The notes: generated from the sequence alone by a model not told the origin. DNA of 64,000 nt from Novosphingobium sp. AAP83 (GCF_001295795.1 NZ_LJHY01000016.1:124001-188000); one strand, 5' to 3'. Shown: positions 47,601 to 56,645, counted from the first letter of the stretch. Numbers and translations are program-made.

Positions 47601-48290
47601 CCGGGTCTGATCTATGCCCATGCTGGCGGCGTAGGCTTCGATCCATCACACTATGGCCGATTCCCCGCTGACGACGACGGCATCATTCCGATGACAGAAG
47701 AGCAGTGGTTTCCAGATGATGCCGCTGTTCGTATCGAGGAGTTCCTCGGGATCGCATGGCCCGATGTGCCTTTGATGGAAACGCTGACCACGTTGATGGA
47801 TGGTCTCTCCATGGACAAGGCGGGTGAACCTCGTGCTGCGCTAAGGTCTTACCTGTCAAAGCAGTTCTACAAGGACCACCTTCAGACCTACAAGAACCGT
47901 CCGATCTATTGGCTGTTCTCGTCAGGCAAGCAGAAGGCGTTTGAGGCGCTGGTCTATCTTCACCGCTACAACGAAGGCACATTGGCCCGAATGCGCACAG
48001 TCTATGTAACGCCGCTGATGGGTAAGTTGCAGCAGCGGGTGACCGATCTGGAAGCCGAGATTGCAGCATCATCTTCGTCTGCCGAAAAGACCCGCAAGAC
48101 CCGTGAAAAGGACAAGCTGGCCAAACAGGTGGTTGAACTTCGTGCCTTTGACGAGGAACTGCGCCACTTGGCAGACCAGCGTATCACCCTTGATTTGGAT
48201 GACGGCGTGAAGGTGAACTACGGACGCTTCGGGAACCTTCTGGCCTTCAGGGACAAGGTCATTCCAAAAGCTAAGGGTGGGGACGAGTAA
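44604..48290 (+). CDS. pglX: BREX-1 adenine methyltransferase PglX
   Basis: A 1228-residue N6-adenine methyltransferase. The N-terminal signature is RNVLKRYAPQARLDFIQAIT. Motif I reads IDPAVGSGHILVEAYDLF near residue 306, and motif IV is VVANPPYMGGKGM near residue 512. PglX methylates one strand of a 6-7-bp host motif, marking self; the unmethylated motif in phage DNA triggers block of replication. The target-recognition region lies in the C-terminal half. No frameshift or simple repeat suggesting phase variation was seen. It starts 15 nt after brxC. Confidence 0.96.
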   Translation: MASNRNVLKRYAPQARLDFIQAITNRAAQFGITKDGNASGELQGDLFILNGKAFPRSVADQRGRLMSRIARDGFAQTMEAVAYTWFNRFLAIRYMELHDYFDHGCRVLSNPNGHAEPEILEKAASVNLTGLNQDEIVDLKLDGTKDEQIYRKLLMAQCNDLHRAMPFLFEKIDDETELLLPENLLQSDSIVRKLVNEIDESEWQEIEIIGWLYQFYISEKKDQVIGKVVKSEDIPAATQLFTPNWIVKYMVQNSLGAQWLATYPDSGIRADMEYYIAPAEQTAEVQAQIDAITPMQLDPESITMIDPAVGSGHILVEAYDLFRAIYLERGYTKREAARAILTQNLFGLDIDDRAAQMAGFALLMKACDDDRTVLRNAPKLNVLALQDSEGLDADELAKALLPQERFEMVPSGDLLPETLAQPTLAAKQPTSVEAKAIKALVTLFDGAKTFGSLITVPDAVMQSLPLLDELLAKPLTGDLYLRQAQEDAQEALKPLVEQARLLGGRYDCVVANPPYMGGKGMNADLKSFAGKRYPDSKADLFAVFIERNLEFAADRGSVAMITMQSWMFLSSYENLRLKLLANETMASMAHLGARGFDSIGGEVVSTTAFVIKNAHMADFKGGYLRLIDGGSEAAKLSDFKTAIANPACGWCFRASASDFDKIPGSPIAYWVSSHIRDEFQARPSFGSISELRRGISTGDNGKYARLWHEVAHNRFDLTCTNRSDAERSGARWFPYNRGSQFRKWCGGVEDIIDYANGGRSMVEAFEEGANPGFRHDGSAHYFESAITWSALTSAAPSFRILHNGFVIGHKGPGISIHDNSEFSIIGLLNSKVVSHFLKFLSPTIDINIGQVSAIPIASADALAFASQISTKLVALHENDWNENEKSCNFSSFHLVSSPSTATSLELAYEEIRSLWQASVNLAKVLEEENNRLFINDFKLESEIDDSVPLSEITLTCNPHYRYGGDLTDEEREARLKSDTMRELISYAVGCMMGRYSLAEPGLIYAHAGGVGFDPSHYGRFPADDDGIIPMTEEQWFPDDAAVRIEEFLGIAWPDVPLMETLTTLMDGLSMDKAGEPRAALRSYLSKQFYKDHLQTYKNRPIYWLFSSGKQKAFEALVYLHRYNEGTLARMRTVYVTPLMGKLQQRVTDLEAEIAASSSSAEKTRKTREKDKLAKQVVELRAFDEELRHLADQRITLDLDDGVKVNYGRFGNLLAFRDKVIPKAKGGDE

Positions 48291-48292
48291 GC

Positions 48293-50914
48293 GTGGATTT
48301 GACGCACATTCACGCCCATCTGAAACGCCTGTTCACCAGCGGCAATCGGATCGTTTGGTGGCAGGACAGCGATGGGGAGTTTGCCGAGGAACTGGATAAC
48401 CTTGGCATCGAGACATGCCATGATGACGGCGTGGCGCTGATCCGGCTTGGCGCTGAACCAACGCTGGGCCTGAAGGTGCGGCTTCTGCTGGAAGAGCCGA
48501 ATGGCCGATTCCTGATCTACGAACAGAGTTCCCCGCCTGATCCTGCCCACGACATGCTGCTCGATATCCGCAAATGGGCAGCGCCCTTTGCAGCGGATAA
48601 ATCGACCCTGATCCTGAGAGAGCTTGGTCTGGTCGATGACCTGTCGCTCAAATCTCACATCACCTTACGTGCCCGGTTCTTTGGTAGCCGTGACCGTGTG
48701 GACAAGCTAATCCGCCTGATTGCTCCAAGCGATGGGCCGTTTCAAATCGACCTCAAGATCATGTCAGTTCTCGCACGTGCACCCCAGCCGCAAATCTCGC
48801 AGATTCTGCGCATCATGTTGGCTGAACTCGATCTCCATGACCTTACGGCAGAGCACAAAACCCTAGCCGAATTTGAACGATACGGAGTGGATGGCGTGTT
48901 CTGGGACTTCGTAGCCCAAGAGTTCCGCTATTCCGACGATGCACCATCTCTGCGCAACCTGTTGCTGCGGTTGTTTGCTACGGACTTTGCACGGCATGTG
49001 ACTGGCAAGGTTCCCGTGTCCCTGTCGCACCTGCTGCTGCCAAATGGTGGCGGCGCAAATGCCGTGGTGTTCATGGATGGCTGGCGAGATTCCAGCAGCC
49101 ACCAGCGCTCTTATGATGCGCTGTCATCGGTCATTGCTGAAGACCTACAAATCAAAGGCCAGCTAGCCAGCTTTGACCTTGCCGATCTGGAAACCGTGCA
49201 CAGCTTCCTTGAAGTGGAGAAGCGCCTTGCATCACTGCTGGTGCGGGAGGTTCTGGACGCCTCAGAAACGGTCAATGCCGCACGGATCGTTGACCTGTGT
49301 GGCAGCCGTCAGAACGCCTATTGGGCCAATGCGGAAAAGCCGACCACGGATGATGCGCCACGTGCAGCCTTGTACAAGGTCTATGATGCTATCGGTTTTG
49401 GTGCTGCCTTCCTCGCCCTGAAGGGTGAAGAGGGGGCGCATCTGCGCAGCAATTCAGCAGCAGATACATGGAAGCTATACACAGATCAGTTGTACCGCTT
49501 CGACCAGCTTTACCGCCTTTTTGGTGAAGCGGCTGATGTGGCCGAAGCTGAAAACTGGGATGTGCTGAAGGACCTGCGCAGCCATATCGAAGACGTCTAC
49601 GGCAACTGGTATCTTGCCGAACTGGGCGACCTGTGGACCCGTCAGGTAGAATCCGATCTTCTGCCCGATTGGAAGATGCCAGAGGTTCTCAACCAGTACG
49701 ATTTCTACCGCCGTGAAGTGAAGCCTGTGCTGGATTCCGATCCCAGCAGACGCATGGTTGTGATCATATCCGACGCCTTCCGGTTTGAAGCGGCACAGGA
49801 ACTGTTCAAGACGCTGGAAGGCAAGGATCGCTTTCAAGCCAAGCTGGATTCCATGCTCGGTGTTTTGCCTTCGTACACGGCACTTGGTATGTCTGCGCTG
49901 CTACCCCATGACCAGTTGGGTTATGCAAGCGACGGCACCGTTCAGGTCGATGGCAAGTCTGCCAGTGGCTTGGAAGCCCGAAAGAAGCTGCTTGAGCCTG
50001 TCAACGGGATTGCCATCAAAGCGGCGGACCTCATGGAACTGAAGAAGGAGGACGGGATCGCCTTCTTCAAGCCCTACCGTGTGATCTACGTCTATCATGA
50101 CCAAATCGATCAGACGGCGGATAAGGGTAACGAGGAAAAGACCTTCGTTGCCGTTCGCACCACCATAGATGAGATTGCTGCGCTGATCCGCCGAGCCTTC
50201 ACCTTCAATTGCAACCGTGCACTCGTGACAGCGGATCACGGGTTCTTGTTTCAAAACTCACCGCCTACCGAAGCTCAAAAGAACGCTATCAACACTCGTC
50301 CTGATGGCACGGTGATCGCCAAAAAACGGTATCTGATCGGGACTAATCTTGGCCAGAATGTTGGGGCCATCAGCGGCGAAATCGCTGGTACTGCCAAAGC
50401 TCAGACAGACATGCAGTTTTGGGTTCCCAAAGGCGTCAACCGATTCCACTTTGTTGGTGGCAGCAGGTTCATCCATGGCGGCGCAATGCCTCAAGAAATC
50501 TGCGTTCCACTGCTGCGGGTTAATTATGCCAGAGGCGAAGGCAAAGGTCGTGATCGCACTCGTGTGACGAAGGTCACTCTGGCACCGCTCATCAAAGCAA
50601 ACCGGATCACCACGTCTCGCCATCGATTTACGATCACACAAACAGAAGCCGTGTCCGCACGTGTGCAAGCTGTGACTGTCAGAATTGCGCTCTATGATGG
50701 CGATCAGCAGATTTCCAATGCCGAGGTTGTGACGTTTGATTCAACGGCTACCGATATGAATCTCTGGCAAAAAGAGATTTGGCTGACACTCGCCAACCAC
50801 AGCTTTAATCCTAGCAAAACCTATCATCTGATTGTGCGGAACACCGAGGATCAGTTGGACATGTTTGAACCCTATCCCATCTCTATAAGCTTGGCCTTCG
50901 ACAATGACTTCTGA
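48293..50914 (+). CDS. pglZ: BREX-1 alkaline-phosphatase-like protein PglZ
   Basis: A 873-residue protein with a GTG start 2 nt after the pglX stop. The central PglZ domain has the metal-binding RMVVIISDAFRFEAAQEL near residue 488 and a later metal ligand region RALVTADHGFLFQ. N-terminal RIVWWQDSDGEFAEEL is typical of BREX-1 PglZ. The protein is a nuclease/phosphatase-fold partner of PglX required for methylation and defence. It overlaps brxL by 11 nt. Confidence 0.95.
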   Translation: MDLTHIHAHLKRLFTSGNRIVWWQDSDGEFAEELDNLGIETCHDDGVALIRLGAEPTLGLKVRLLLEEPNGRFLIYEQSSPPDPAHDMLLDIRKWAAPFAADKSTLILRELGLVDDLSLKSHITLRARFFGSRDRVDKLIRLIAPSDGPFQIDLKIMSVLARAPQPQISQILRIMLAELDLHDLTAEHKTLAEFERYGVDGVFWDFVAQEFRYSDDAPSLRNLLLRLFATDFARHVTGKVPVSLSHLLLPNGGGANAVVFMDGWRDSSSHQRSYDALSSVIAEDLQIKGQLASFDLADLETVHSFLEVEKRLASLLVREVLDASETVNAARIVDLCGSRQNAYWANAEKPTTDDAPRAALYKVYDAIGFGAAFLALKGEEGAHLRSNSAADTWKLYTDQLYRFDQLYRLFGEAADVAEAENWDVLKDLRSHIEDVYGNWYLAELGDLWTRQVESDLLPDWKMPEVLNQYDFYRREVKPVLDSDPSRRMVVIISDAFRFEAAQELFKTLEGKDRFQAKLDSMLGVLPSYTALGMSALLPHDQLGYASDGTVQVDGKSASGLEARKKLLEPVNGIAIKAADLMELKKEDGIAFFKPYRVIYVYHDQIDQTADKGNEEKTFVAVRTTIDEIAALIRRAFTFNCNRALVTADHGFLFQNSPPTEAQKNAINTRPDGTVIAKKRYLIGTNLGQNVGAISGEIAGTAKAQTDMQFWVPKGVNRFHFVGGSRFIHGGAMPQEICVPLLRVNYARGEGKGRDRTRVTKVTLAPLIKANRITTSRHRFTITQTEAVSARVQAVTVRIALYDGDQQISNAEVVTFDSTATDMNLWQKEIWLTLANHSFNPSKTYHLIVRNTEDQLDMFEPYPISISLAFDNDF

Positions 50915-52949
50915 ACCACAGACCAAAAATGACGTTGATGAACTGCTTGTCCAGCAATTTGCTGGTAAGGTGGTTCGCAAGGACCTGACCAAGCTTGTCA
51001 AGGAAGGGGCAAATGTCCCGACCTATGTGCTGGAATACCTGCTTGGGACCTACTGCGCTTCCGATGACGAGGATACGATCCGAGATGGGCTGGAAACGGT
51101 CAAAAGCGTCTTGGCTGATAATTATGTTCGTCCTGATGAAGCCGAGAAGATCAAGTCCAAAATACGTGAGCGTGGCAGCTACAAGATCATCGACAAGGTC
51201 AGCGTTCGCCTGAACGAAAAGCGGGATGTCTATGAGGCGATGATGGCCAATCTTGGCGTCAAGGATGCTGAAATCCCTACGTCATTTGTGAAGGCGAATG
51301 AGAAGCTGCTGGCGGGTGGTATCTGGTGCATCGTCACGCTCCACTACTTCTTCGAGGAAGGCTCAAAGAGTTCACCGTTCTCAGTGGCTGGTCTCAAGCC
51401 AATCCAGATGCCCAATATGGACATGGAGGAACTGTTTGAGGCGAGGAAAAGCTTCACCACGAAGCAATGGATCGATACGCTTACCCGTTCGACAGGGATG
51501 GAACCAACGGTTCTGGACGAACGCACCCTTTGGCACCTGCTGGTCCGCCTGATCCCCTTCGTTGAAAACAACTACAACGTCTGTGAGCTTGGCCCCCGTG
51601 GCACAGGCAAGTCCTATGTTTACGAGGAAGTTAGCCCCAACAGCATATTGGTATCCGGTGGTCAGACCACGGTGGCAAACCTGTTCTACAACATGTCTAG
51701 GCGACAGGTGGGCTTGGTTGGCATGTGGGATGTTGTCGCCTTTGACGAAGTGGCAGGTATCAACTTCAAGGAAGCTGACGGCGTTCAGATTATGAAAGGC
51801 TACATGGCCAATGGAACGTTTGCTCGTGGGCGTGATTCCATTTCTGCGTCTGCCAGCATGGTGTTCGTGGGCAACATCAACCAGTCGGTGGATACCTTGG
51901 TCAAGACAAGCCATCTGTTGGCACCATTCCCGCAAGCGATGATCGATAGTGCATTCTTTGACCGCTTTCATGCCTACATACCGGGTTGGGAAGTGCCGAA
52001 AATGCGTCCGGAGTTCTTCACGAACCGCTATGGTCTGATCACCGACTATCTTGCAGAATTCATGCGGGAAATGCGCAAGCGCAGCTTTGCCGATGCGATT
52101 GATCGGTTCTTCAAGCTGGGCAACAACCTCAACCAGCGTGACACGATTGCCGTGCGCAAGACTGTCTCTGGCCTGTTGAAGCTAATTCACCCCAATGGCG
52201 AGTTTGACAAGGAAGACGTGCGTCAGTGCCTTGAGTATGCGCTGGAAACTCGTCGCCGAGTGAAGGAGCAGTTGAAGAAGATCGGCGGCATGGAATTCTA
52301 TGACGTCCACTTCTCGTACATCGATCAGGAAACCCGTGATGAGCGGTTCATCTCCGTACCAGAGCAAGGTGGCGGCAAGCTGATACCGGATGGACCGATA
52401 AACCCCGGTGTCCTGCATACGATTGGAACTGGGACTGGTGGGCATCTGGGTCTGTACCGCATGGAAACACAGATCACTGCGGGGAATGGCAAATTCACTG
52501 TTTCGGGACTAGGCTCTAATACGTCTGCAAAAGAGGCGCTCAGGGTCGGGTTTGACTACTTTAAGGCCAACCTCTCTCGCATCAGTGGTGCATCAAAGGC
52601 TGGTGATAATGACTATCATGTGCATATCGTTGAGCTTCAAAACAGCGGTGCTACTACAACCATAACACTTGCAGGGTTCGTCGCAGCTTGCTCTGGCATC
52701 TTGCAAAAGCCGTTGCAGGGTCAGCTTGTTGTGCTTGGTGATATGAGCCTTGGCGGAAACGTGAAGCCTGTTGAGAATTTGGCTGGATGTATGCAGCTTG
52801 CCTTCGACTGCGGTGCCAAGCGTGTGCTGCTGCCTATGTCCAGTGTCACCGATATCCCGACGATCCCTGGTGAGCTTTTCGCTAAGTTCCAGACGTCGTT
52901 CTATTCCGATCCGGTTGATGCCGTGTTCAAGGCTTTGGGTGTGGATTGA
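50904..52949 (+). CDS. brxL: BREX Lon-like AAA protein BrxL
   Basis: A 681-residue protein. Walker A reads GPRGTGKSYVYEE near residue 232, Walker B-like VVAFDEVAGINF near residue 277, and the C-terminal ~130 residues are Lon-protease-like (LAGFVAACSGI, LGDMSLGGNVKPVENLAG). The position corresponding to the Lon catalytic serine reads NSGATTTITLAG, so protease activity is doubtful, as in other BrxL proteins. BrxL forms barrel-like AAA assemblies on DNA. It is the last core BREX-1 gene. Confidence 0.95.
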   Translation: MTSEPQTKNDVDELLVQQFAGKVVRKDLTKLVKEGANVPTYVLEYLLGTYCASDDEDTIRDGLETVKSVLADNYVRPDEAEKIKSKIRERGSYKIIDKVSVRLNEKRDVYEAMMANLGVKDAEIPTSFVKANEKLLAGGIWCIVTLHYFFEEGSKSSPFSVAGLKPIQMPNMDMEELFEARKSFTTKQWIDTLTRSTGMEPTVLDERTLWHLLVRLIPFVENNYNVCELGPRGTGKSYVYEEVSPNSILVSGGQTTVANLFYNMSRRQVGLVGMWDVVAFDEVAGINFKEADGVQIMKGYMANGTFARGRDSISASASMVFVGNINQSVDTLVKTSHLLAPFPQAMIDSAFFDRFHAYIPGWEVPKMRPEFFTNRYGLITDYLAEFMREMRKRSFADAIDRFFKLGNNLNQRDTIAVRKTVSGLLKLIHPNGEFDKEDVRQCLEYALETRRRVKEQLKKIGGMEFYDVHFSYIDQETRDERFISVPEQGGGKLIPDGPINPGVLHTIGTGTGGHLGLYRMETQITAGNGKFTVSGLGSNTSAKEALRVGFDYFKANLSRISGASKAGDNDYHVHIVELQNSGATTTITLAGFVAACSGILQKPLQGQLVVLGDMSLGGNVKPVENLAGCMQLAFDCGAKRVLLPMSSVTDIPTIPGELFAKFQTSFYSDPVDAVFKALGVD

Positions 52950-52950
52950 A

Positions 52951-53568
52951 ATGCCTGAGATTGTTTACCTTCTGACCAATCCAACGATGCCCGATCTGGT
53001 GAAGATTGGTCGGACAAACGATCTTGAAACACGGTTGCGCAGTCTGTCTACGCATAGCGGTGTTCCTGTACCATTCGAATGCTTTTACGCCTGTGAGGTC
53101 CGTGACAGCGTGGAAGTGGAAAGAGCTTTGCACGAAGCGTTTGGTGATCACCGGATCAATCCCAAGCGTGAGTTTTTCCGTCTGAATCCTGAACGGGTTC
53201 AGGCGATCTTGAAGGTCATGGCCATCAAGGACGAAACGCCGAACATCGAGATCGTTGAAGATCAGGTCGAACTCGAAGCCTTGCAACGGGAGCAATCACG
53301 GCGATCAAATTTTCGGTTTTCCAATGTGGGCATACCAGTCGGTGCCACACTCAGTTTTGTGAAAGACGAAACCATAACCGCTGTGGTTGTTGATGATAGG
53401 ACGATTGAGTTTGAAGGGACGAAGACGTCCACCAGCAACGCTGCAAGGACATTGCTGCACCGTATGGGCGGCGCTTTGTCAGCGGCACAGGGGCCGCTCT
53501 ACTGGACCTATGACGGTGAAACACTAGCTGAGCGGCGAATGCGGATAGAAGCTGGTGAAGAGCAATAG
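52951..53568 (+). CDS. GIY-YIG-like nuclease (T5orf172 type) coupled to BREX
   Basis: A 205-residue protein beginning MPEIVYLLTNPTMPDLVKIG, a T5orf172/MUG113-type GIY-YIG domain. The typical blocks are KIGRTNDLETRLRSL, the glutamate in VEVERALHEAFGDHR and REFFRLNPERVQAIL. The C-terminal ~80 residues (IPVGATLSFVKDETITAVVV, then GPLYWTYDGETLAERR) form a DUF4357-like module. Its ATG is one base after the brxL stop, so it is an accessory gene of the BREX operon. A nuclease here could add a cleavage step that core BREX-1 lacks. Assignment to family is firm; role is inference. Confidence 0.78.
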   Translation: MPEIVYLLTNPTMPDLVKIGRTNDLETRLRSLSTHSGVPVPFECFYACEVRDSVEVERALHEAFGDHRINPKREFFRLNPERVQAILKVMAIKDETPNIEIVEDQVELEALQREQSRRSNFRFSNVGIPVGATLSFVKDETITAVVVDDRTIEFEGTKTSTSNAARTLLHRMGGALSAAQGPLYWTYDGETLAERRMRIEAGEEQ

Positions 53569-53589
53569 CTTACTAAACGAGCCATGCCG

Positions 53590-53934
53590 TCAATCAAAAC
53601 GGTCAATCTGCAACCCATAGAGCACATCCCAAACGTCACCATACACAGCCGCACGTTCATATCCCTGCCGTGATGCCACTTCGTTTTTGAAGTTATCATA
53701 GTCGATATCAGCAGTCAGTTTGGCCAGCGCCGCCATCACCGATTCACGCTTGGCCACTGCCCTGTAGCGGTAATCGCTGTCGTCGCTTGCGATGATATCG
53801 CCCATCTCAGGGACAAAGGCTCTCAGGTTCTCAAGGTCACCACTGACCCGTGCCCTGATCGTGAGCGTGTCATTTGGCTTATCCCAAGGCTTCTGAACGA
53901 TGCTGAAAAATCCAATTGTAGTGATGATCCAGAT
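53590..53934 (-). CDS. Conserved hypothetical protein with apparent ATC start
   Basis: A 114-residue reading frame WIITTIGFFSIVQKPWDKPN onwards, with SDYRYRAVAKRESV, DIDYDNFKNEVASRQGYERA and VYGDVWDVLYGLQ. It matches a widespread bacterial family whose members begin M-W-(L/I)-x-T-(T/P)-IGFFS(I/V)VQK. At the expected ATG the sequence reads ATC (53934-53932), and GGGGA sits 6 nt upstream, so initiation may use ATC. The next ATG (53805) would remove 43 conserved residues. Family function is unknown. It faces the GIY-YIG gene convergently. Confidence 0.65.
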   Translation of the reverse strand: MWIITTIGFFSIVQKPWDKPNDTLTIRARVSGDLENLRAFVPEMGDIIASDDSDYRYRAVAKRESVMAALAKLTADIDYDNFKNEVASRQGYERAAVYGDVWDVLYGLQIDRFD

Positions 53935-53997
53935 AGCGCTTCCCCTTTAATGAACGGTCTTTTCCCATGACCATCTCACAGGCTTATCCACACCCCA

Positions 53998-54489
53998 TCA
54001 GTGCACCGTTCCGTCAGCCGCAGCAGCTTCATCGGTCACGTCACCGCAGGGGCAATCAGGAAAATCCTGCAAAATTCCACCTGCGATGCCATCCTTCACC
54101 ACTTCGTCAAAGATTGATGAAAACTTCTGGCAGAGTTTCAGGACTTGTGGCGCAAGCAAGCCCACGCTGAAGGGGTGCGTGTAATACGCATAGAATCGCC
54201 CATATTCTGCGTTGTACGAAAATTGCAGCATGACCTTATTTTGGGAGGTTTCATTTCCGAATCTGAGCATTTCAAGCTCGTTCACATCGTGCATGGTTTC
54301 CCAAAAAGAGTATATTATCAGAAGCTTGCGAGTTTTATCAAGGTCGATCCAGAAGTTGAATGGATACCCTGTTACATAGAGACCGCCATTGTCGATAAAA
54401 TCTATGGCACCGTTTTCAAGAATGTCGGTGATGGTGGTTTCGTCAACCTTGGCTGCTGCGATCACATTGGTTTTCAAAGGCTTCTCCAT
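53998..54489 (-). CDS. YbjN-like protein, 163 aa
   Basis: A soluble protein with YbjN-type alternating strands and a C-terminal helix: ITDILENGAIDFIDNGGLYV, FWIDLDKTRKLLIIYSF, VMLQFSYNAEYGRFYAYY, and SVGLLAPQVLKLCQKFSSI. The C-terminus has a cysteine pair in FPDCPCGD. YbjN proteins resemble type III secretion chaperones in fold; function is unclear. Other proteins of similar shape are encoded at 60457, 62792 and 63437, so this right-hand region carries a small group of them. Confidence 0.6.
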   Translation of the reverse strand: MEKPLKTNVIAAAKVDETTITDILENGAIDFIDNGGLYVTGYPFNFWIDLDKTRKLLIIYSFWETMHDVNELEMLRFGNETSQNKVMLQFSYNAEYGRFYAYYTHPFSVGLLAPQVLKLCQKFSSIFDEVVKDGIAGGILQDFPDCPCGDVTDEAAAADGTVH

Positions 54490-54742
54490 AATTTAAGATG
54501 CAAAAACATACCGCTCAGCGACTGCTGGCAAGTTTGTTTGCAACGGTTTGAATGTTATAATTTTCATGCACGACTGAGTGACGCTTTAGCAGCGACAGGA
54601 AGGGAATGTCGTTGATGGATTATACCACGAGATGTGGTGATTTTCCAGATACCAGAGCATCAAAGCATGAACGATCATCTGCTGGTTGCAGGACCAAGGT
54701 TCTCGTGCTCAACCTGCGCATATGCCACCAACGGGAAACGCT

Positions 54743-55204
54743 ATGATCTTGAAGCATATATGTCGCTTGACAATGGGTTTTGCATTGGTTGGTGTAACTG
54801 GATGTATGCCTCAAAAACAGGCGGTTATGGCTCTTCCAGCAGAGTATGCGGCGTTTCAGTTTGCTGACGAGATAGCGGGGTTAGAACTCCACTTTCATGA
54901 AGAGAACATGGATCATCGTGAGCTTGAGGGTGGCCGTCGATTTTTCACCGCATCAGGCATCATTGCGAACACATCAGATGAGAAAGTGAAGGTGCTACCT
55001 TTGATGTTTGCCTTCAAAGACAAACGGGAAAAGGTCATTTTCCTTCATGAGGTTGCTTTGCCCCATGGTGATATTCAAGCCCACGAAGTTATGGAGGTGA
55101 ATGCCTACATTCTCGATGTGCCCAAAGAGTCCAAGCATATTGAAATTGGCTGGAAAGCTGTTGGTGGTGGTGCTGGTGCGGTAGGAGCGACACAAGCGGA
55201 TTGA
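54743..55204 (+). CDS. Lipoprotein with DUF3426-like domain
   Basis: A 153-residue lipoprotein. The signal MILKHICRLTMGFALVGVTG ends at lipobox VTGC, so the mature protein starts at Cys21. The following domain (FFTASGIIANTSDEKVKVLP, then HEVMEVNAYILDVP) resembles DUF3426/FxLYD Ig-like domains that fold on the periplasmic side. The ATG at 54743 begins the signal peptide and has GGGA upstream; earlier in-frame codons lack a ribosome site. Function is unknown. Next downstream gene is the Sel1-repeat protein on the same strand. Confidence 0.7.
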   Translation: MILKHICRLTMGFALVGVTGCMPQKQAVMALPAEYAAFQFADEIAGLELHFHEENMDHRELEGGRRFFTASGIIANTSDEKVKVLPLMFAFKDKREKVIFLHEVALPHGDIQAHEVMEVNAYILDVPKESKHIEIGWKAVGGGAGAVGATQAD

Positions 55205-55367
55205 TCATGGTAAAGATGGCTCACTACCGTCCTTTGCATGGCGGACAGGCTGGTCATTTCGCCCTTTTGGGTGGTTCGGCTGATGGACATACCATTGGCA
55301 GAAAACCCGTTGTGTTGGTATCAAGGGTGATTATCTCTGTGCTAAATGCACGGTATCCGGAGACGTT

Positions 55368-56534
55368 ATGAGAAAATCACTTTTGCTTGCGGGTTTTGCG
55401 CTGGCTTTGACCTTGCCGTCAGTGGCGGCTGGCAAGAGTGACGATGCTTTATCCGCATATGAGAGGAAGGACGTTGCCGCTCTTACCGCTATGGCTGAGC
55501 GGGGAGAACCTGTTGCTCAGTTTCGTCTTGGAGCGATGTATGCTAACGGCGAAGGTGTGGCGAAAGATGCTGAGGCTGCTGCTGTTTGGTACCGTAAAGC
55601 TGCCGAGCAAGGTAATCCTGCTGCCCAGAATAACCTTGGGTTTATGTACGGCACTGGTGAAGGTGTCCCAAAAGATGCCAAGTTAGCCGTTGCTTGGTAC
55701 CTTAGAGGGGTCGAGCAAGGCTATGCTGACGCACAGCACAACCTTGGGATGATGTACTCCGAAGGCCAAGGTGTGGCTAAAGATGCTGAGGCTGCGACTG
55801 CTTGGTTTCTCAAGGCTGCCGAGCAGGGCTATGCTCCTGCTCAGAACAACCTTGGACACATGTACTCCAACGGCAAAGGTGTGACTAAAAATACCGAACT
55901 AGCTGTTGTTTGGTACCTTAAAGCTGCCGAGCAAGGCCACGCCAATGCGCAGTTCAACCTTGGGTTGATGTTCGCCAAAGGAAAAGGTATTGCGAAAGAT
56001 GCTGCGTTAGCTGCGGATTGGTACCGTAAAGCTGCCGAGCAAGGACTTGTTAATGCGCAGTACAACCTTGGGGTTTCGTACGCCAACGGTGAAGGTGTTG
56101 CCAAAGATGCGGAGTTAGCCGCTGCTTGGTACCGCAAAGCTGCCGATCAGGGATTTGCCAATGCGCAGTACACCCTCGGAGCGATGTACGCTGACGGCGA
56201 AGGTATTGCGAAAGATGCTGCGTTAGCTGCGGATTGGTACCGTAAAGCCGCCGAGCAAGGCAATCCTGCTGCGCAGTACAACCTTGGGGTCATGTACGCT
56301 AACGGCGAAGGTGTGACTAAAGATGCTGGATTGTCTGTCGCTTGGTTTATTAAGGCTGCCGAGCAAGGAGATGCAGATGCTCAATTCAATATTGGATATG
56401 CGTACGCTACTGGAGAAGGTGTTGCGTTAGATTCTGGGGTCGCTGTTGATTGGTTCCGTAAGTCTGCCGAGCAGGGTCATAAAGATGCAAAAAAAGTCTT
56501 ATCAGAAATAGATCAATTAGATAAAAATCGATAG
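55368..56534 (+). CDS. Secreted Sel1-repeat protein, nine repeats
   Basis: A 388-residue protein with a signal peptide (MRKSLLLAGFALALTLPSVAA) and nine perfect 36-residue Sel1 repeats (residues ~50-373), consensus AQxNLGxMYANGEGVAKDAE then AAxWYRKAAEQGxxx. Sel1 arrays form alpha-solenoids that bind other proteins; bacterial ones act in host contact, envelope stress or toxin control. The 108-nt DNA units are themselves very similar (several copies share 15-20-nt identical stretches), so copy number may change by recombination. It is flanked by the lipoprotein and J-domain genes. Confidence 0.9.
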   Translation: MRKSLLLAGFALALTLPSVAAGKSDDALSAYERKDVAALTAMAERGEPVAQFRLGAMYANGEGVAKDAEAAAVWYRKAAEQGNPAAQNNLGFMYGTGEGVPKDAKLAVAWYLRGVEQGYADAQHNLGMMYSEGQGVAKDAEAATAWFLKAAEQGYAPAQNNLGHMYSNGKGVTKNTELAVVWYLKAAEQGHANAQFNLGLMFAKGKGIAKDAALAADWYRKAAEQGLVNAQYNLGVSYANGEGVAKDAELAAAWYRKAADQGFANAQYTLGAMYADGEGIAKDAALAADWYRKAAEQGNPAAQYNLGVMYANGEGVTKDAGLSVAWFIKAAEQGDADAQFNIGYAYATGEGVALDSGVAVDWFRKSAEQGHKDAKKVLSEIDQLDKNR

Positions 56535-56645
56535 AATAATAACTGTCAATCTTAAGCAATGGATCAAGAAAAAAAGAGATTATGGTAGCCAAAAAGGTTT
56601 CATCACGAAAGCCCACTTAGGGTCAAAGCAGTCGTAGGCGGGGTC

